From NCBI GenBank assembly GCA_050952845.1, contig JBMNLP010000001.1:124001-188000 (forward strand): a DNA stretch of 64,000 nt, read 5' to 3'. Below the pieces are notes generated by a model. That model made no database searches and was not told where the DNA came from. It saw only the letters and a program-made list of their open reading frames with translations. The translations under genes and the position numbers were made by a program. Positions 25,605-34,959 of the stretch are shown in pieces (within the stretch, counting starts at the first letter, position 1; each line of letters opens with the position of its first letter). This DNA comes from JAGVSV01 sp050952845 (GTDB lineage Bacteria > Bacillota > Clostridia > Christensenellales > Aristaeellaceae).

Positions 25605-28388
25605 ATGATCACCATTAACCCCGCCTTCTGGGCTAAAAAACAAGATAAAACGGGGAGATTTGAATGGCTTTCATTAGCTCAACATCTGGAAGATACCCGT
25701 CAAATTGCACGTTTGCTTTGGATTCATTGGTTAAGCGAGGGACAGCGTCGGCATATCATTACTTCATTGAGCCCACCTGATGAAAATATTGCGGCTAACC
25801 TGGTTGAGTTCTTAGGTGCAGTTCATGATATCGGCAAAGCAACACCGGCATTTCAAATAAAACCCGGATTTACAAACTCGCTGGATCTGGATTCTATACT
25901 GATTGAAATGCTGGAGGGAGAAGGATTCTCCAATCTTCGCCTGACCAGTCTTGCAAACCCGGAAAAATCACCCCATGCTCTGGCAGGACAATATTTGCTG
26001 TCAGAATACGGTGTTAAAGAAGATATTGCTTCCATTGTTGGCGCGCATCACGGCAAACCTGTCGATGACAGCAATATGATCCAAACCCAAAGGGCGTACG
26101 GCAGCAATTATTACCAGGCAGAGAATTCATGTCATCCCGTGCATCAAAAATGGAAAGATGAGCAGCGGAATATCTTCGACCGGGCGCTTGAAATCAGCGG
26201 GTTTGAAAGCGTAAAGGGCTTGCCTTCCGTTCAACAACCAGGGCAGGTGCTCTTGTCCGGGCTGATCATTATGGCGGACTGGATCGCCAGCAATGAAGTG
26301 TATTTCCCTCTTGTTTCTATACAAACAAAGGCGGTTGACAATCAGCAGGCTCGCATGGAGCATGGATTTAAAAAATGGCTGAAGGATGCTTCTTATCCAT
26401 GGGAAGCTAAGCAAAATGAACCTCACGTGCTTTATAAGAAACATTTTGATTTTACACCGCGCAATGTGCAAAGTATTTTTGCAGAAGTGATTGAAAACAC
26501 TCAAAACCCAGGCATTTTTATCCTCGAAGCTCCGATGGGCCTTGGTAAAACGGAAGCAGCCCTTGTTGCCGTGGAGCAGTTAGCACATAAAACGGGGAGA
26601 AGCGGGTTGTTTTTCGGCCTTCCCACGCAAGCGACATCCAATGGTATCTTCCCAAGAATCAAAGCTTGGCTTGAAAGCGTTGGAGTGGACCACAAGGACA
26701 GGCTGGGCCTTCGTCTTTTGCACGGAAAAGCCGCACTCAATCCGGATTTTAATAGCCTCATAAAGAGAAGTTCCGCGCAAAACGTCAACATAGACGGTGA
26801 AACAAACGGAAGCGTCACCGTAAATGAATGGTTCTCTGGACGAAAGACCGCGTCGCTTGATGATTTTGTTGTGGGAACGGTCGATCAATTCTTAATGGCG
26901 GCTCTCAAACAAAAGCACCTCGCTTTAAGGCACCTGGGTTTGAGCAAAAAAGTTGTGGTGATCGATGAGGTGCACGCCTATGATGCTTATATGTCCCAAT
27001 ACCTATACCAAGCTGTAAGGTGGATGGGTTCCTATGGCGTGCCTGTTGTCATCCTGTCCGCAACACTGCCGGCAGACCGACGGGTGGAATTGGTGGAGCA
27101 ATACCTGCGCGGCGCAGGTTACAGAATACGAGATTGTATCGAGCCGCAAGACGGGTTGAAAACAGATGCTTATCCCCTCATCACCTACTCCGACGGCAAG
27201 GCGATCAAACAGGTGCATGCCTTTGCACCTATTGAAAACAAGGATGTTCGAATCATTCGCTATGAAAACGAAGACATCCTCCCGCTTGTAGCGGATTTAT
27301 TGAGCGAGGGCGGTGTCATTGGCATCATCGTCAATACGGTGAAGCGTGCGCAGGCGTTTGCCAGGGTATGTTCCGAACGATTCGGCGTTGAGAACGTTGC
27401 GCTTCTTCACTCTTCGTTTATCGCAACCGACCGAATTGAAAAGGAAGCTCGGCTGATTCAAACAATCGGCAAAGGCGCCAACCGTCCTGATCAAAAGATT
27501 ATCATCGGTACACAGGTCATTGAACAATCCCTTGATATTGACTTTGATGTGCTGATCTCTGATCTGGCTCCCATTGATTTGTTGATCCAGCGCATCGGAA
27601 GACTACACAGACACGACATATCGCGCCCTCAAAAGCACATAGCTCCTGTGCTCTACGTTTTGGGGGCTCATCTTTCTTTGGCGTTTGAAGAAGGTTCAGA
27701 GGCTGTCTACGGCGGGTACCTACTTGCGCGAACGCAGGCTCTCCTGCCCGAAGTGCTCTCTATTCCCCGGGATATCTCCCCGCTGGTTCAAAAGGTGTAT
27801 GGTCAGGAAGAACCTGATTTTTCTGAAGAGCAGCGGGCTGGCTATGAAAAAATGAAAACAAAACACAAGACATTGCTTGCCAATCAGGAGCTAAAGGCAA
27901 AAACCTACCGCATCGACCATCCTTTGTTAAGACCCGCGCATGGAAGAAATGCTTCCCTGATTGGCTGGCTTAAAAACAGCAGCCCTAACGAAAGCGAGGA
28001 AAGGGCTTACGCGCAAGTGCGCGATACGCAAGAAACCATTGAAGTCATTGCGCTTCAAACAACGGGAGAGGGGTATGGCTTCATTGGAGGCGGTGAAGAC
28101 CTGTCAAAACGGATCGATGACAATGCGGTTGCCAAAGCAATCGCTCAACAAACGTTAAGGCTTCCCAATGTATTAAGCGCTCCTTACCGAATTGACCGCA
28201 CCATCCGGGAGTTGGAACGATTTAACCATGACCACCTCAGGGATTGGCAATCACAACCATGGCTGAAAGGGATGCTTGGTATTCTTTTTGATCAGGACTA
28301 TCATTTTTCACTGAATGGATATATACTAATATATGATAAGAATTTTGGCCTAACATATAAAGAGGAGGAAGAAAATGGGCCGATTTAA
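25605..28388 (+). CDS. cas3: Type I-E Cas3 nuclease-helicase
   Basis: This 927-residue protein is placed at ATG 25605 behind GGAGAG; an upstream in-frame TTG is ignored. An N-terminal HD nuclease domain (LEDTRQIA, GAVHDIGKATPAF, GAHHGK) is fused to a superfamily 2 helicase with Walker A (EAPMGLGKTEAAL), DEVH box (VVIDEVHAYDAYMSQYLYQA), SATLPADRR and motif VI (DLLIQRIGRLHRH). It is recruited by Cascade to unwind and degrade target DNA. It is the first gene of the eight-gene operon and overlaps cse1 by 14 bases. The cas genes are visibly more AT-rich than the purine operon upstream. Confidence 0.93.
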   Translation: MITINPAFWAKKQDKTGRFEWLSLAQHLEDTRQIARLLWIHWLSEGQRRHIITSLSPPDENIAANLVEFLGAVHDIGKATPAFQIKPGFTNSLDLDSILIEMLEGEGFSNLRLTSLANPEKSPHALAGQYLLSEYGVKEDIASIVGAHHGKPVDDSNMIQTQRAYGSNYYQAENSCHPVHQKWKDEQRNIFDRALEISGFESVKGLPSVQQPGQVLLSGLIIMADWIASNEVYFPLVSIQTKAVDNQQARMEHGFKKWLKDASYPWEAKQNEPHVLYKKHFDFTPRNVQSIFAEVIENTQNPGIFILEAPMGLGKTEAALVAVEQLAHKTGRSGLFFGLPTQATSNGIFPRIKAWLESVGVDHKDRLGLRLLHGKAALNPDFNSLIKRSSAQNVNIDGETNGSVTVNEWFSGRKTASLDDFVVGTVDQFLMAALKQKHLALRHLGLSKKVVVIDEVHAYDAYMSQYLYQAVRWMGSYGVPVVILSATLPADRRVELVEQYLRGAGYRIRDCIEPQDGLKTDAYPLITYSDGKAIKQVHAFAPIENKDVRIIRYENEDILPLVADLLSEGGVIGIIVNTVKRAQAFARVCSERFGVENVALLHSSFIATDRIEKEARLIQTIGKGANRPDQKIIIGTQVIEQSLDIDFDVLISDLAPIDLLIQRIGRLHRHDISRPQKHIAPVLYVLGAHLSLAFEEGSEAVYGGYLLARTQALLPEVLSIPRDISPLVQKVYGQEEPDFSEEQRAGYEKMKTKHKTLLANQELKAKTYRIDHPLLRPAHGRNASLIGWLKNSSPNESEERAYAQVRDTQETIEVIALQTTGEGYGFIGGGEDLSKRIDDNAVAKAIAQQTLRLPNVLSAPYRIDRTIRELERFNHDHLRDWQSQPWLKGMLGILFDQDYHFSLNGYILIYDKNFGLTYKEEEENGPI

Positions 28389-30045
28389 TCTAATTGATGA
28401 ATCATGGATATCGGTTGTTGTTGATAAGACAGGGCAAACCCAAGAGGTGTCCCTACAATTACTATTTGAAAACGCACATCTCTATAAACGTATTGCAGGT
28501 GACACCGCAACGCAGGATTTTGCTGTTCTGCGTGTCCTGCTTTCAGTTTTGCATACGGTTTTCTCCCGGTTTGATGCTAAGGGCGAACCCTATGGATACT
28601 GCGATTTGGATGAGCGCTTCAAACCCCTGTCTTCCATCGACGATGAGGACGATTTGGACGATTATAAGAATGCGCTGTACCAAACCTGGGAGGATTTGTG
28701 GCACGCGGGACAATTTCCGCAAATCATCATCACATATTTGCAAGCATGGCACGATCGGTTTTATTTGCTCGATGACAAGTATCCTTTTTTTCAAGTGATT
28801 GCAGCAGACGTGAAGCCTGAAAACATCAGCAGAAACGCTCCAAGCCCTATTTCGGGCAAAAACATCAACCGGCTTATCTCGGAAAGCGGGAACAAAATCG
28901 CTTTGTTTTCTCCCAAAACAGCAAACAACAAAGAGATCTTAACCCCGTCTGAGTGCGCCAGATGGCTTCTTGCTTTTCAGGGATACACCGGTTTGTCTGA
29001 TAAGGTGATCTTTGGAAAAGACAAATATAAAGCGTCAAAAGGCTGGCTGTTCGATATCGGGGGCCTTGCCCTTGAGGGCAATAACCTGTTCGAAACCCTG
29101 ATGCTCAACCTGGTTCTGCTTCATCCGGAGCCGGCATATCAGGCGACTTTACAGGAACCCTGTTGGGAATCCAGCAGTTCTAAAATGATTCAACGTTACT
29201 TTCCGGTACATGACGATGACAACTTGGCTGCGCTGTATACCAACTGGAGCCGCGCTGTTTATATCGATCCCGATGTTGATTTTAAGAAACCCTTTGAATG
29301 CCATATTGTGAAGCTTCCGGACATCAAACATGTTGACAATTTCTTGGAACCGATGACCATCTGGCAGTTTAACAGAAGCGGACCCAATCAAGACGCTTAT
29401 ACGCCCAGAAAACACCAGGTCAATCAGGCCATTTGGCGTTCTTTCGGTTTGCTTTCTTTGCCAAGCTCCTATGAAAACAACCAACGCCAGCCCAGTATTA
29501 TTGCATGGCTGAGCAATATCTCCTCTGTTATCGGAGACTATGATCTGACGCTTCGGGCCATCAGCATGAAAGATGACGGCAACGCAACCTCATGGGTTCC
29601 TGTTGATGAGGCGACAGATCAACTGCGCATGAACGATTTGATCCTCGCGGATATCAAGGAGAGCGGCTGGGTGCCCCGTATCAGCGACGCGGTTGAAGAA
29701 ACCAAAAAAGTTGTGGAGTCCACCTTCAGAAAATTCCTTCTTGATATCAAAGAGGTACGCAACATTGAGTCCAATTTGTTTGTAAACGAAGAAGTCGAAC
29801 GGCTGTACTTCCAGATTGACCGGCCATTTAATCGATGGCTCTCAGGGCTAAGACCTGGCGATTCCAAGGACGATCGTATGATTGAATGGCGGATAGAGCT
29901 TAAGACAATCGTTCTTCAACACGCTGAGCAATTGGTTAAAAACGCAGGGCCAAGGGATTATACCGGCATTGTCGTTAACGACAAGATCAAGAATATTGCT
30001 ACAGTTTATAACAGTTTTATTTATTTCTTGAACCAGCAACTATAA
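28375..30045 (+). CDS. casA: Cascade large subunit Cas8e/Cse1
   Basis: This 556-residue protein starts MGRFNLIDESWISVVVDKTG, the characteristic Cse1 opening, and contains FYLLDDKYPFFQ and LLAFQGYTGLSDK, followed by a helical C-terminal bundle. Cse1 recognises the PAM and recruits Cas3. It is somewhat longer than the E. coli protein. A 14-base overlap with cas3 implies coupled translation. Confidence 0.92.
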   Translation: MGRFNLIDESWISVVVDKTGQTQEVSLQLLFENAHLYKRIAGDTATQDFAVLRVLLSVLHTVFSRFDAKGEPYGYCDLDERFKPLSSIDDEDDLDDYKNALYQTWEDLWHAGQFPQIIITYLQAWHDRFYLLDDKYPFFQVIAADVKPENISRNAPSPISGKNINRLISESGNKIALFSPKTANNKEILTPSECARWLLAFQGYTGLSDKVIFGKDKYKASKGWLFDIGGLALEGNNLFETLMLNLVLLHPEPAYQATLQEPCWESSSSKMIQRYFPVHDDDNLAALYTNWSRAVYIDPDVDFKKPFECHIVKLPDIKHVDNFLEPMTIWQFNRSGPNQDAYTPRKHQVNQAIWRSFGLLSLPSSYENNQRQPSIIAWLSNISSVIGDYDLTLRAISMKDDGNATSWVPVDEATDQLRMNDLILADIKESGWVPRISDAVEETKKVVESTFRKFLLDIKEVRNIESNLFVNEEVERLYFQIDRPFNRWLSGLRPGDSKDDRMIEWRIELKTIVLQHAEQLVKNAGPRDYTGIVVNDKIKNIATVYNSFIYFLNQQL

Positions 30046-30062
30046 AGCAAAGGAGGAAACGC

Positions 30063-30674
30063 ATGGAAAAAGTACAATCGGATCGCGCTACCGTTCGCTC
30101 GGTCACCAATCAAATTGTTTTTAAGCTTGACCAAACCCTGGAAACGCCATCCGGAAAAGCGATGCTGGCCAATCTTCGAAACTCTATCGGAAAGCCTTTG
30201 ACGGAGTCCATTGCCATCTGGCCACTTATGTTTGAACATTTGCCCGAGGAGTTTTTAAGCCGGAGCCAGTCTCTTTCCAAAAAGGAAAAGGCCATCCTAA
30301 ACTCGCTTCAGCTCTATGCACTGTACCGGCAGGGAAAGAAAGCCCCTGCTTCCCAGGGCGCTAAAGAGGAGAGGCCCTCAAACATCGGCCGCTCTTTAAA
30401 CGCTTTGCGTACAGGTGACAACACGGTTTCTACGGATAGAAGATTCAACGCGCTTGTGACGGCAGCAACCTACGATGAGCTCAGCCATCACCTGCGTCAG
30501 ATGATCAATCTTTTAAAAGCAAAAACCTCCGGGGAAACAGGCATAGACTTTGGCAAACTGGCGCAAGACCTTTATGGGTTCCTTACAGGAAAAGATGAGA
30601 GCATCCGCCTGAATTGGGCAAGGGCATACTACCGTTCATATTCTAAGGGAGGAAAAGAAAATGACCAGCAATAA
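30063..30674 (+). CDS. casB: Cascade small subunit Cse2/Cas11e
   Basis: This 203-residue helical protein has GKAMLANLRNSIGKPL near the start and the family segment SIGRSLNALR (here NIGRSLNALRTGDNTVSTDRR). Cse2 dimers form the belly of Cascade and hold the displaced strand. It starts behind AAAGGAGG and overlaps cas7 by 14 bases. Confidence 0.9.
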   Translation: MEKVQSDRATVRSVTNQIVFKLDQTLETPSGKAMLANLRNSIGKPLTESIAIWPLMFEHLPEEFLSRSQSLSKKEKAILNSLQLYALYRQGKKAPASQGAKEERPSNIGRSLNALRTGDNTVSTDRRFNALVTAATYDELSHHLRQMINLLKAKTSGETGIDFGKLAQDLYGFLTGKDESIRLNWARAYYRSYSKGGKENDQQ

Positions 30675-31743
30675 CCGTTTGTTTTTGGACATCCATGTGA
30701 TCCAGACCGTACCGCCTGCCAACATCAACCGGGACGACACCGGAAGCCCCAAAACCGCCCAGTATGGCGGCGTCAGGCGCGCCCGTGTCAGCTCCCAGGC
30801 GTGGAAAAGAGCCATGCGTGTTTATTTTAATGAACACGGGGCGCAGGACAATGTTGGGGTACGCACGCTGGATGTGCCGCAATATGTTGCAGATGAAATA
30901 ATCAGGATCAATCCCGGTCTCTCTCAGGAAGAGGCTTTGAACATTGCAGAAAAAACAGTTAACGCAGCAAACATCAAAACACAAAACAGCAAAACAAAAG
31001 CCTTGTTTTTTATCGGCAGCAAGCAGGCGAAGGCCCTGGCTCGGGAAGCCTTGCAGGGAACAAATGATAAGGACACCTTGCAGGCTATTCTGAAAAACAA
31101 CCCCGCTGTGGACATCGCGCTGTTTGGAAGAATGGTAGCGGATGATCCCTCATTGAATGAGGATGCTTCCGCCCAGGTGGCGCACGCCATCTCCACCCAT
31201 GCCGTGCAGACAGAGTTTGATTTCTTTACAGCAATTGACGATTTGAAGCCCGAGGACAATGCCGGGGCAGGCATGCTTGGAACCATTGAGTTCAATTCAT
31301 CAACCATGTACCGCTACGCCAATGTAGCCGTTCATGAGCTGTATCGTCAGCTTGGCAATAAAGAGCAGACGCTCAACGCGTTGAAGCTGTTCATTGAGTC
31401 CTTTGCCAACTCGATGCCTACGGGAAAATCCAACACCTTCGCGAACCAGACGCTGCCGCAGGCAATCCTTGTTGTGGTGCGCAGTGACAGGCCCGTCAAT
31501 CTTGTGAGCGCTTTTGAAGAGCCAGTCAAATCCTCTGAAGGCTATGTCCAACAATCCATTGAAAAACTCTTTCTGGAATTGAAAAATGTTGAAAAATTCG
31601 TTCGTGCTCCGGTCTTTGCGTTTTATGTGACGGCTTATGATGTGCCTGACGTTGACAGCGGGAAGGCAGAGAACGATGTCATGGCTTTGCTCGACGATTT
31701 TAATGATGCGATGGATGGCTTGTTGACCGAAAAGGTGGAATAA
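30661..31743 (+). CDS. casC: Cascade backbone subunit Cas7e
   Basis: This 360-residue protein begins with the highly typical LFLDIHVIQTVPPANINRDD..GSPKTAQYGGVRRARVSSQ, then AWKRAMR. Six copies normally wrap the crRNA in Cascade. GKSNTFANQTLPQAILVVVR near residue 260 is also conserved. A ribosome site GGGAGG lies within the end of cse2. Confidence 0.94.
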   Translation: MTSNNRLFLDIHVIQTVPPANINRDDTGSPKTAQYGGVRRARVSSQAWKRAMRVYFNEHGAQDNVGVRTLDVPQYVADEIIRINPGLSQEEALNIAEKTVNAANIKTQNSKTKALFFIGSKQAKALAREALQGTNDKDTLQAILKNNPAVDIALFGRMVADDPSLNEDASAQVAHAISTHAVQTEFDFFTAIDDLKPEDNAGAGMLGTIEFNSSTMYRYANVAVHELYRQLGNKEQTLNALKLFIESFANSMPTGKSNTFANQTLPQAILVVVRSDRPVNLVSAFEEPVKSSEGYVQQSIEKLFLELKNVEKFVRAPVFAFYVTAYDVPDVDSGKAENDVMALLDDFNDAMDGLLTEKVE

Positions 31744-31744
31744 A

Positions 31745-32452
31745 ATGACAACGATTCTGTTGAAGTTTTCAGGGCCGCTTCAGTCATGGGGTACGCGCTC
31801 CCACTTTGAAACACGCCATACAGACCTGTACCCGTCCAAAAGCGCGGTCCTTGGCATGGTCGCGGCAAGCATGGGCTATCGCAGAGACGACCATCATAAA
31901 ATACAAGCGCTCAACAGCCTTGATTTTGCAGTGCGCATTGATCAAAGCGGACAGCTGTTGAGGGATTATCACACTGCAAAAAAGTACAAAAGCAATGGCG
32001 CCTTTGATAGAACATATGTAACGAACCGCTACTATATTGAGGACGCTGTTTTTGTCGTGGCGATTGGCCACACAGATGATCAGTTTGTCAAGCAAATCGC
32101 CCACGGCCTTCAAAATCCCTATTTTCAGCCCTTTATGGGGAGACGCTCTTTGCCGCTTACAGCGGACTTTTTCTTGGGGGTCTATGACGCGGACGTCCTG
32201 ACAGCTCTTGGAAGCTGTCCCTGGCAGGCGCACAGGGCTTATCAAAAAACACATTCCGATCGTTTGAACATTTACGCCGATGCTCGCCTGGAAGCGGACG
32301 GCATTCACTCCGGAATCCGAAAAGATCAGGTGGTTTCGTTTTCGCAGAAGAACCGCCGCTTCGGCTACCGTTCGGAAACAAAAATCACGGCGATAGTCCG
32401 CAAGCCTGAGCACTCAACGGATCACGACGCATTTGGCGCGCTGGGAGGCTGA
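31745..32452 (+). CDS. casD: Cascade subunit Cas5e
   Basis: This 235-residue RAMP protein has LLKFSGPLQSWGTRSHFETR near the start and YPSKSAVLGMVAASMG, both diagnostic for Cas5e. It caps the 5' handle of the crRNA. MGRRSLPLTADFFLGVY in the middle is the usual family segment. It starts one base after the cas7 stop and ends one base before the cas6 start codon. Confidence 0.93.
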   Translation: MTTILLKFSGPLQSWGTRSHFETRHTDLYPSKSAVLGMVAASMGYRRDDHHKIQALNSLDFAVRIDQSGQLLRDYHTAKKYKSNGAFDRTYVTNRYYIEDAVFVVAIGHTDDQFVKQIAHGLQNPYFQPFMGRRSLPLTADFFLGVYDADVLTALGSCPWQAHRAYQKTHSDRLNIYADARLEADGIHSGIRKDQVVSFSQKNRRFGYRSETKITAIVRKPEHSTDHDAFGALGG

Positions 32453-32453
32453 C

Positions 32454-33092
32454 ATGTATTTGTCCCAAGTTGAAATTGATATTCAAAACCGTCAAAAAAT
32501 ACGCAACCTTAGTCACCTGGGCGCTTTTCACCATTGGGTGGAGCAAAGCTTTCCCGATGAAATTGGCCAGGCGTCCAGAACACGCAAACTGTGGCGGATT
32601 GATAAGCTTGCAGGGCGGCATTATCTGCTGGTCGTCAGCCCGACCAAGCCCGATCTGACGCTTTTGGAGCGATATGGCGTATCTGGAAGCGCCAGGACCA
32701 AGCCCTATGATCCTTTTTTAAACGCCCTGGAAGAAGGGATGCGGGCTCGTTTCAGGGTTACGCTCAATCCCGTCATTTCGGTCAAGGAAGCTGCAGGCGA
32801 ACGCGGACGAACCAAACCGCATGTGACCCTTGAGCATCAAATGAAGTTTTTGCTGGATCGCGACAGGAAAAACGGCTTTTCACTAAACGCGGACGATTTT
32901 ACAGTTGTTGAGCGCAGTTTCGAGCCTTTAAAAAAAGCCGATGAAAAAACCATTCAACTCAGCAAGGTTACCTATGAAGGTGCATTAACGATTATTGATA
33001 AAGATCAATTTATCAAAACGCTGACACAAGGTTTTGGTAAAAAGAAAGCCTACGGCTTTGGCATGATGACTGTGATTCCGGAAAGGCCGTGA
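32454..33092 (+). CDS. casE: crRNA-processing endoribonuclease Cas6e
   Basis: This 212-residue protein is placed at ATG 32454, since GGGAGG lies ten bases ahead; an in-frame upstream start would lie inside cas5. The opening MYLSQVEIDIQNRQKIRNLS, then LGAFHHWVEQSFPDE, is typical of Cas6e, including the conserved His pair region. The C-terminus has the glycine-rich GFGKKKAYGFGMMTV. It cuts the repeat hairpins of the array 1.9 kb downstream. Its stop overlaps cas1. Confidence 0.92.
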   Translation: MYLSQVEIDIQNRQKIRNLSHLGAFHHWVEQSFPDEIGQASRTRKLWRIDKLAGRHYLLVVSPTKPDLTLLERYGVSGSARTKPYDPFLNALEEGMRARFRVTLNPVISVKEAAGERGRTKPHVTLEHQMKFLLDRDRKNGFSLNADDFTVVERSFEPLKKADEKTIQLSKVTYEGALTIIDKDQFIKTLTQGFGKKKAYGFGMMTVIPERP

Positions 33093-34036
33093 TGAAGAAG
33101 AAGCAAAGCGGCGCAAGAAAAACCGAGCTCACGGAATTGCCGCGCATTGATGACCGGGTTACCTTTGTTTATATCGAGCACGCTAAGATCAATCGTCAGG
33201 ACAGCGCTGTTACAGTCACTGATCAACGGGGCATTGTCTGTATCCCTGCGGCAATGGTGGGTGTTTTGCTTTTAGGACCGGGCACCGATATCAGCCACAG
33301 GGCTGTGGAGCTTATCGGCGATACCGGCACAAGTATCGTCTGGGTTGGCGAAAACGGTGTGCGCCATTATGCCCACGGAAGGGCCTTGGCACATTCCACC
33401 CGGTTTTTGGAAAAACAAGCTAAGCTTGTTTCCAACACACGCTCACGGCTTGGCGTTGCCCGTAAAATGTATCAACTGCGTTTTCCGGATGAGGATGTGT
33501 CGGCATTAACAATGCAGCAATTGCGTGGCCGTGAAGGCGCCAGGGTACGAAACGCTTATCGCACTTTTTCTAAAAAATACCAGGTGAAGTGGGATAAAAG
33601 GGAATATGATCCCGATGATTTTGAGTCAGGAACGCCTGTCAATCAAGCGCTGTCCGCCGCAAATGTTGCACTCTATGGCGTTGTGCACAGCGTGATCGTT
33701 GCCCTTGGTCTGTCGCCCGGTCTGGGATTTGTTCATACGGGCCACGATAAATCATTTGTATATGATATTGCCGACTTATATAAGGTGGAATATACTATTC
33801 CGCTCGCTTTTGAACTTGCTGCCCAAGCAACAGGCGAAGACAATATCGGGCGCATGGCCAGGCAGGGGATACGGGACAAATTTGTTGACGGCAAAATCAT
33901 CAAGCGCATCGTTAGCGACATTCAATATCTGCTGGATGTAGCGGAGGATGAAGAATTGTTTGCCGAGACCATCAGCTTGTGGGACGATCACGCGCAGTTG
34001 GTTCAATATGGCGTAAACTACAGTGAGGTTTTCTGA
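33092..34036 (+). CDS. cas1: Integrase Cas1e
   Basis: The start is placed at ATG 33092 (314 residues), overlapping the cas6 stop as TGATG; a GTG codon precedes it. RVTFVYIEHAKINRQDSAV and VLLLGPGTDISHRAVE are typical of the N-terminal part. The metal-binding residues appear in LRGREGARVR (Glu), LGFVHTGHDKSFVYDIADLY (His and Asp) further on. Cas1 with Cas2 integrates new spacers at the leader end. Confidence 0.93.
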   Translation: MKKKQSGARKTELTELPRIDDRVTFVYIEHAKINRQDSAVTVTDQRGIVCIPAAMVGVLLLGPGTDISHRAVELIGDTGTSIVWVGENGVRHYAHGRALAHSTRFLEKQAKLVSNTRSRLGVARKMYQLRFPDEDVSALTMQQLRGREGARVRNAYRTFSKKYQVKWDKREYDPDDFESGTPVNQALSAANVALYGVVHSVIVALGLSPGLGFVHTGHDKSFVYDIADLYKVEYTIPLAFELAAQATGEDNIGRMARQGIRDKFVDGKIIKRIVSDIQYLLDVAEDEELFAETISLWDDHAQLVQYGVNYSEVF

Positions 34037-34936
34037 ATGCCGTTTACCGTGATCACACTGAAAAGATCGACACCCTCACTTCGCGGGGATTTGACAAAGT
34101 GGATGCAGGAAATCGCCACCGGCGTTTATATCGGGAACTTCAGCGCACGCGTGCGGGAAAAACTGTGGAGCCGAGTCACAGGAACTGTTGGTGACGGCGA
34201 GGCGACCATGAGCTTTGCTTATCGAAATGAAATAGGCTACCAATTTGTGACCTGGAACACCAGGCGTGAGAATATTGACTGCGAAGGAATCCCTTTGGTT
34301 CTATTGCCTGTCGAGATGAAAAGCTCTCAGGAAGAAGCAGTTGGTTTCAGCAATGCTGCGAAATACAGGAATGCGAGAAAATTTACGTCAGTAAAACCCG
34401 CCCCAAAACCAACAAAACCATCTTATGTTGTGATTGACATAGAAACGGATGGTTTGGATGAACATGAAAACGCAATCATTGAGCTGGGCGCAGTCAGGAT
34501 CAACGGTGGGGAGACAAACGATTTTAACCGCCTGGTTTGCCATAGCAAAGAGTTGCCGGAAACGATCATAAAGCTTACCGGCATTACTGAAAGCATGTTA
34601 AAGGAAGAAGGGGTTCCGCTTGGCACCGCTTTGGAGGATTTGCTCGTTTTCATCGGTGATGATATCCTCATAGGGTATGGTGTGGATTTTGATATACGTT
34701 TTATCAATAAAGCGCTTGAGAAATCCGGTCGTCCAAAGCTTAAAAACCAGTATTATGATTTGATGCGGTACGTCAAAAAAGAAAAGATGTTTTTAAGAGA
34801 TTACAAGCTAAGGACCGTTTTGGCGGCTTACGGAATTTTCGAGGAGGTGCCTCACAGGGCATTAAAAGACGCGCGGCTGATTGCCCTCTTGGCAAGCAAA
34901 GTGAATGGATTTCAAGATTTTATTGAGAAAGAGTGA
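34037..34936 (+). CDS. cas2: Cas2e fused to a DnaQ-like DEDDh exonuclease
   Basis: Residues 1-95 are Cas2e (MPFTVITLKRSTPSLRGDLT, FVTWNTRRENIDCEGIPLVL). After a linker, residues about 128-290 form a DnaQ-like 3'-5' exonuclease with all DEDDh residues: Asp134 and Glu136 in DIETDG, Asp219 in GVDFDI, and His273 and Asp278 in HRALKDAR. Such fusions are known in Streptococcus thermophilus-type I-E systems, where the exonuclease trims prespacer 3' ends. The first CRISPR repeat begins only 23 bases after the stop. Confidence 0.93.
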   Translation: MPFTVITLKRSTPSLRGDLTKWMQEIATGVYIGNFSARVREKLWSRVTGTVGDGEATMSFAYRNEIGYQFVTWNTRRENIDCEGIPLVLLPVEMKSSQEEAVGFSNAAKYRNARKFTSVKPAPKPTKPSYVVIDIETDGLDEHENAIIELGAVRINGGETNDFNRLVCHSKELPETIIKLTGITESMLKEEGVPLGTALEDLLVFIGDDILIGYGVDFDIRFINKALEKSGRPKLKNQYYDLMRYVKKEKMFLRDYKLRTVLAAYGIFEEVPHRALKDARLIALLASKVNGFQDFIEKE

Positions 34937-34959
34937 GTGTTTTAAAGGGATCTTTTAGT
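34937..34959 (+). promoter_or_regulatory. Very short leader between cas2-dnaQ and the I-E array
   Basis: Only 23 AT-rich bases separate the stop from repeat 1. Any longer leader signals needed for integration or transcription must overlap the end of the exonuclease coding region, or the array is read through from the cas operon. Confidence 0.4.
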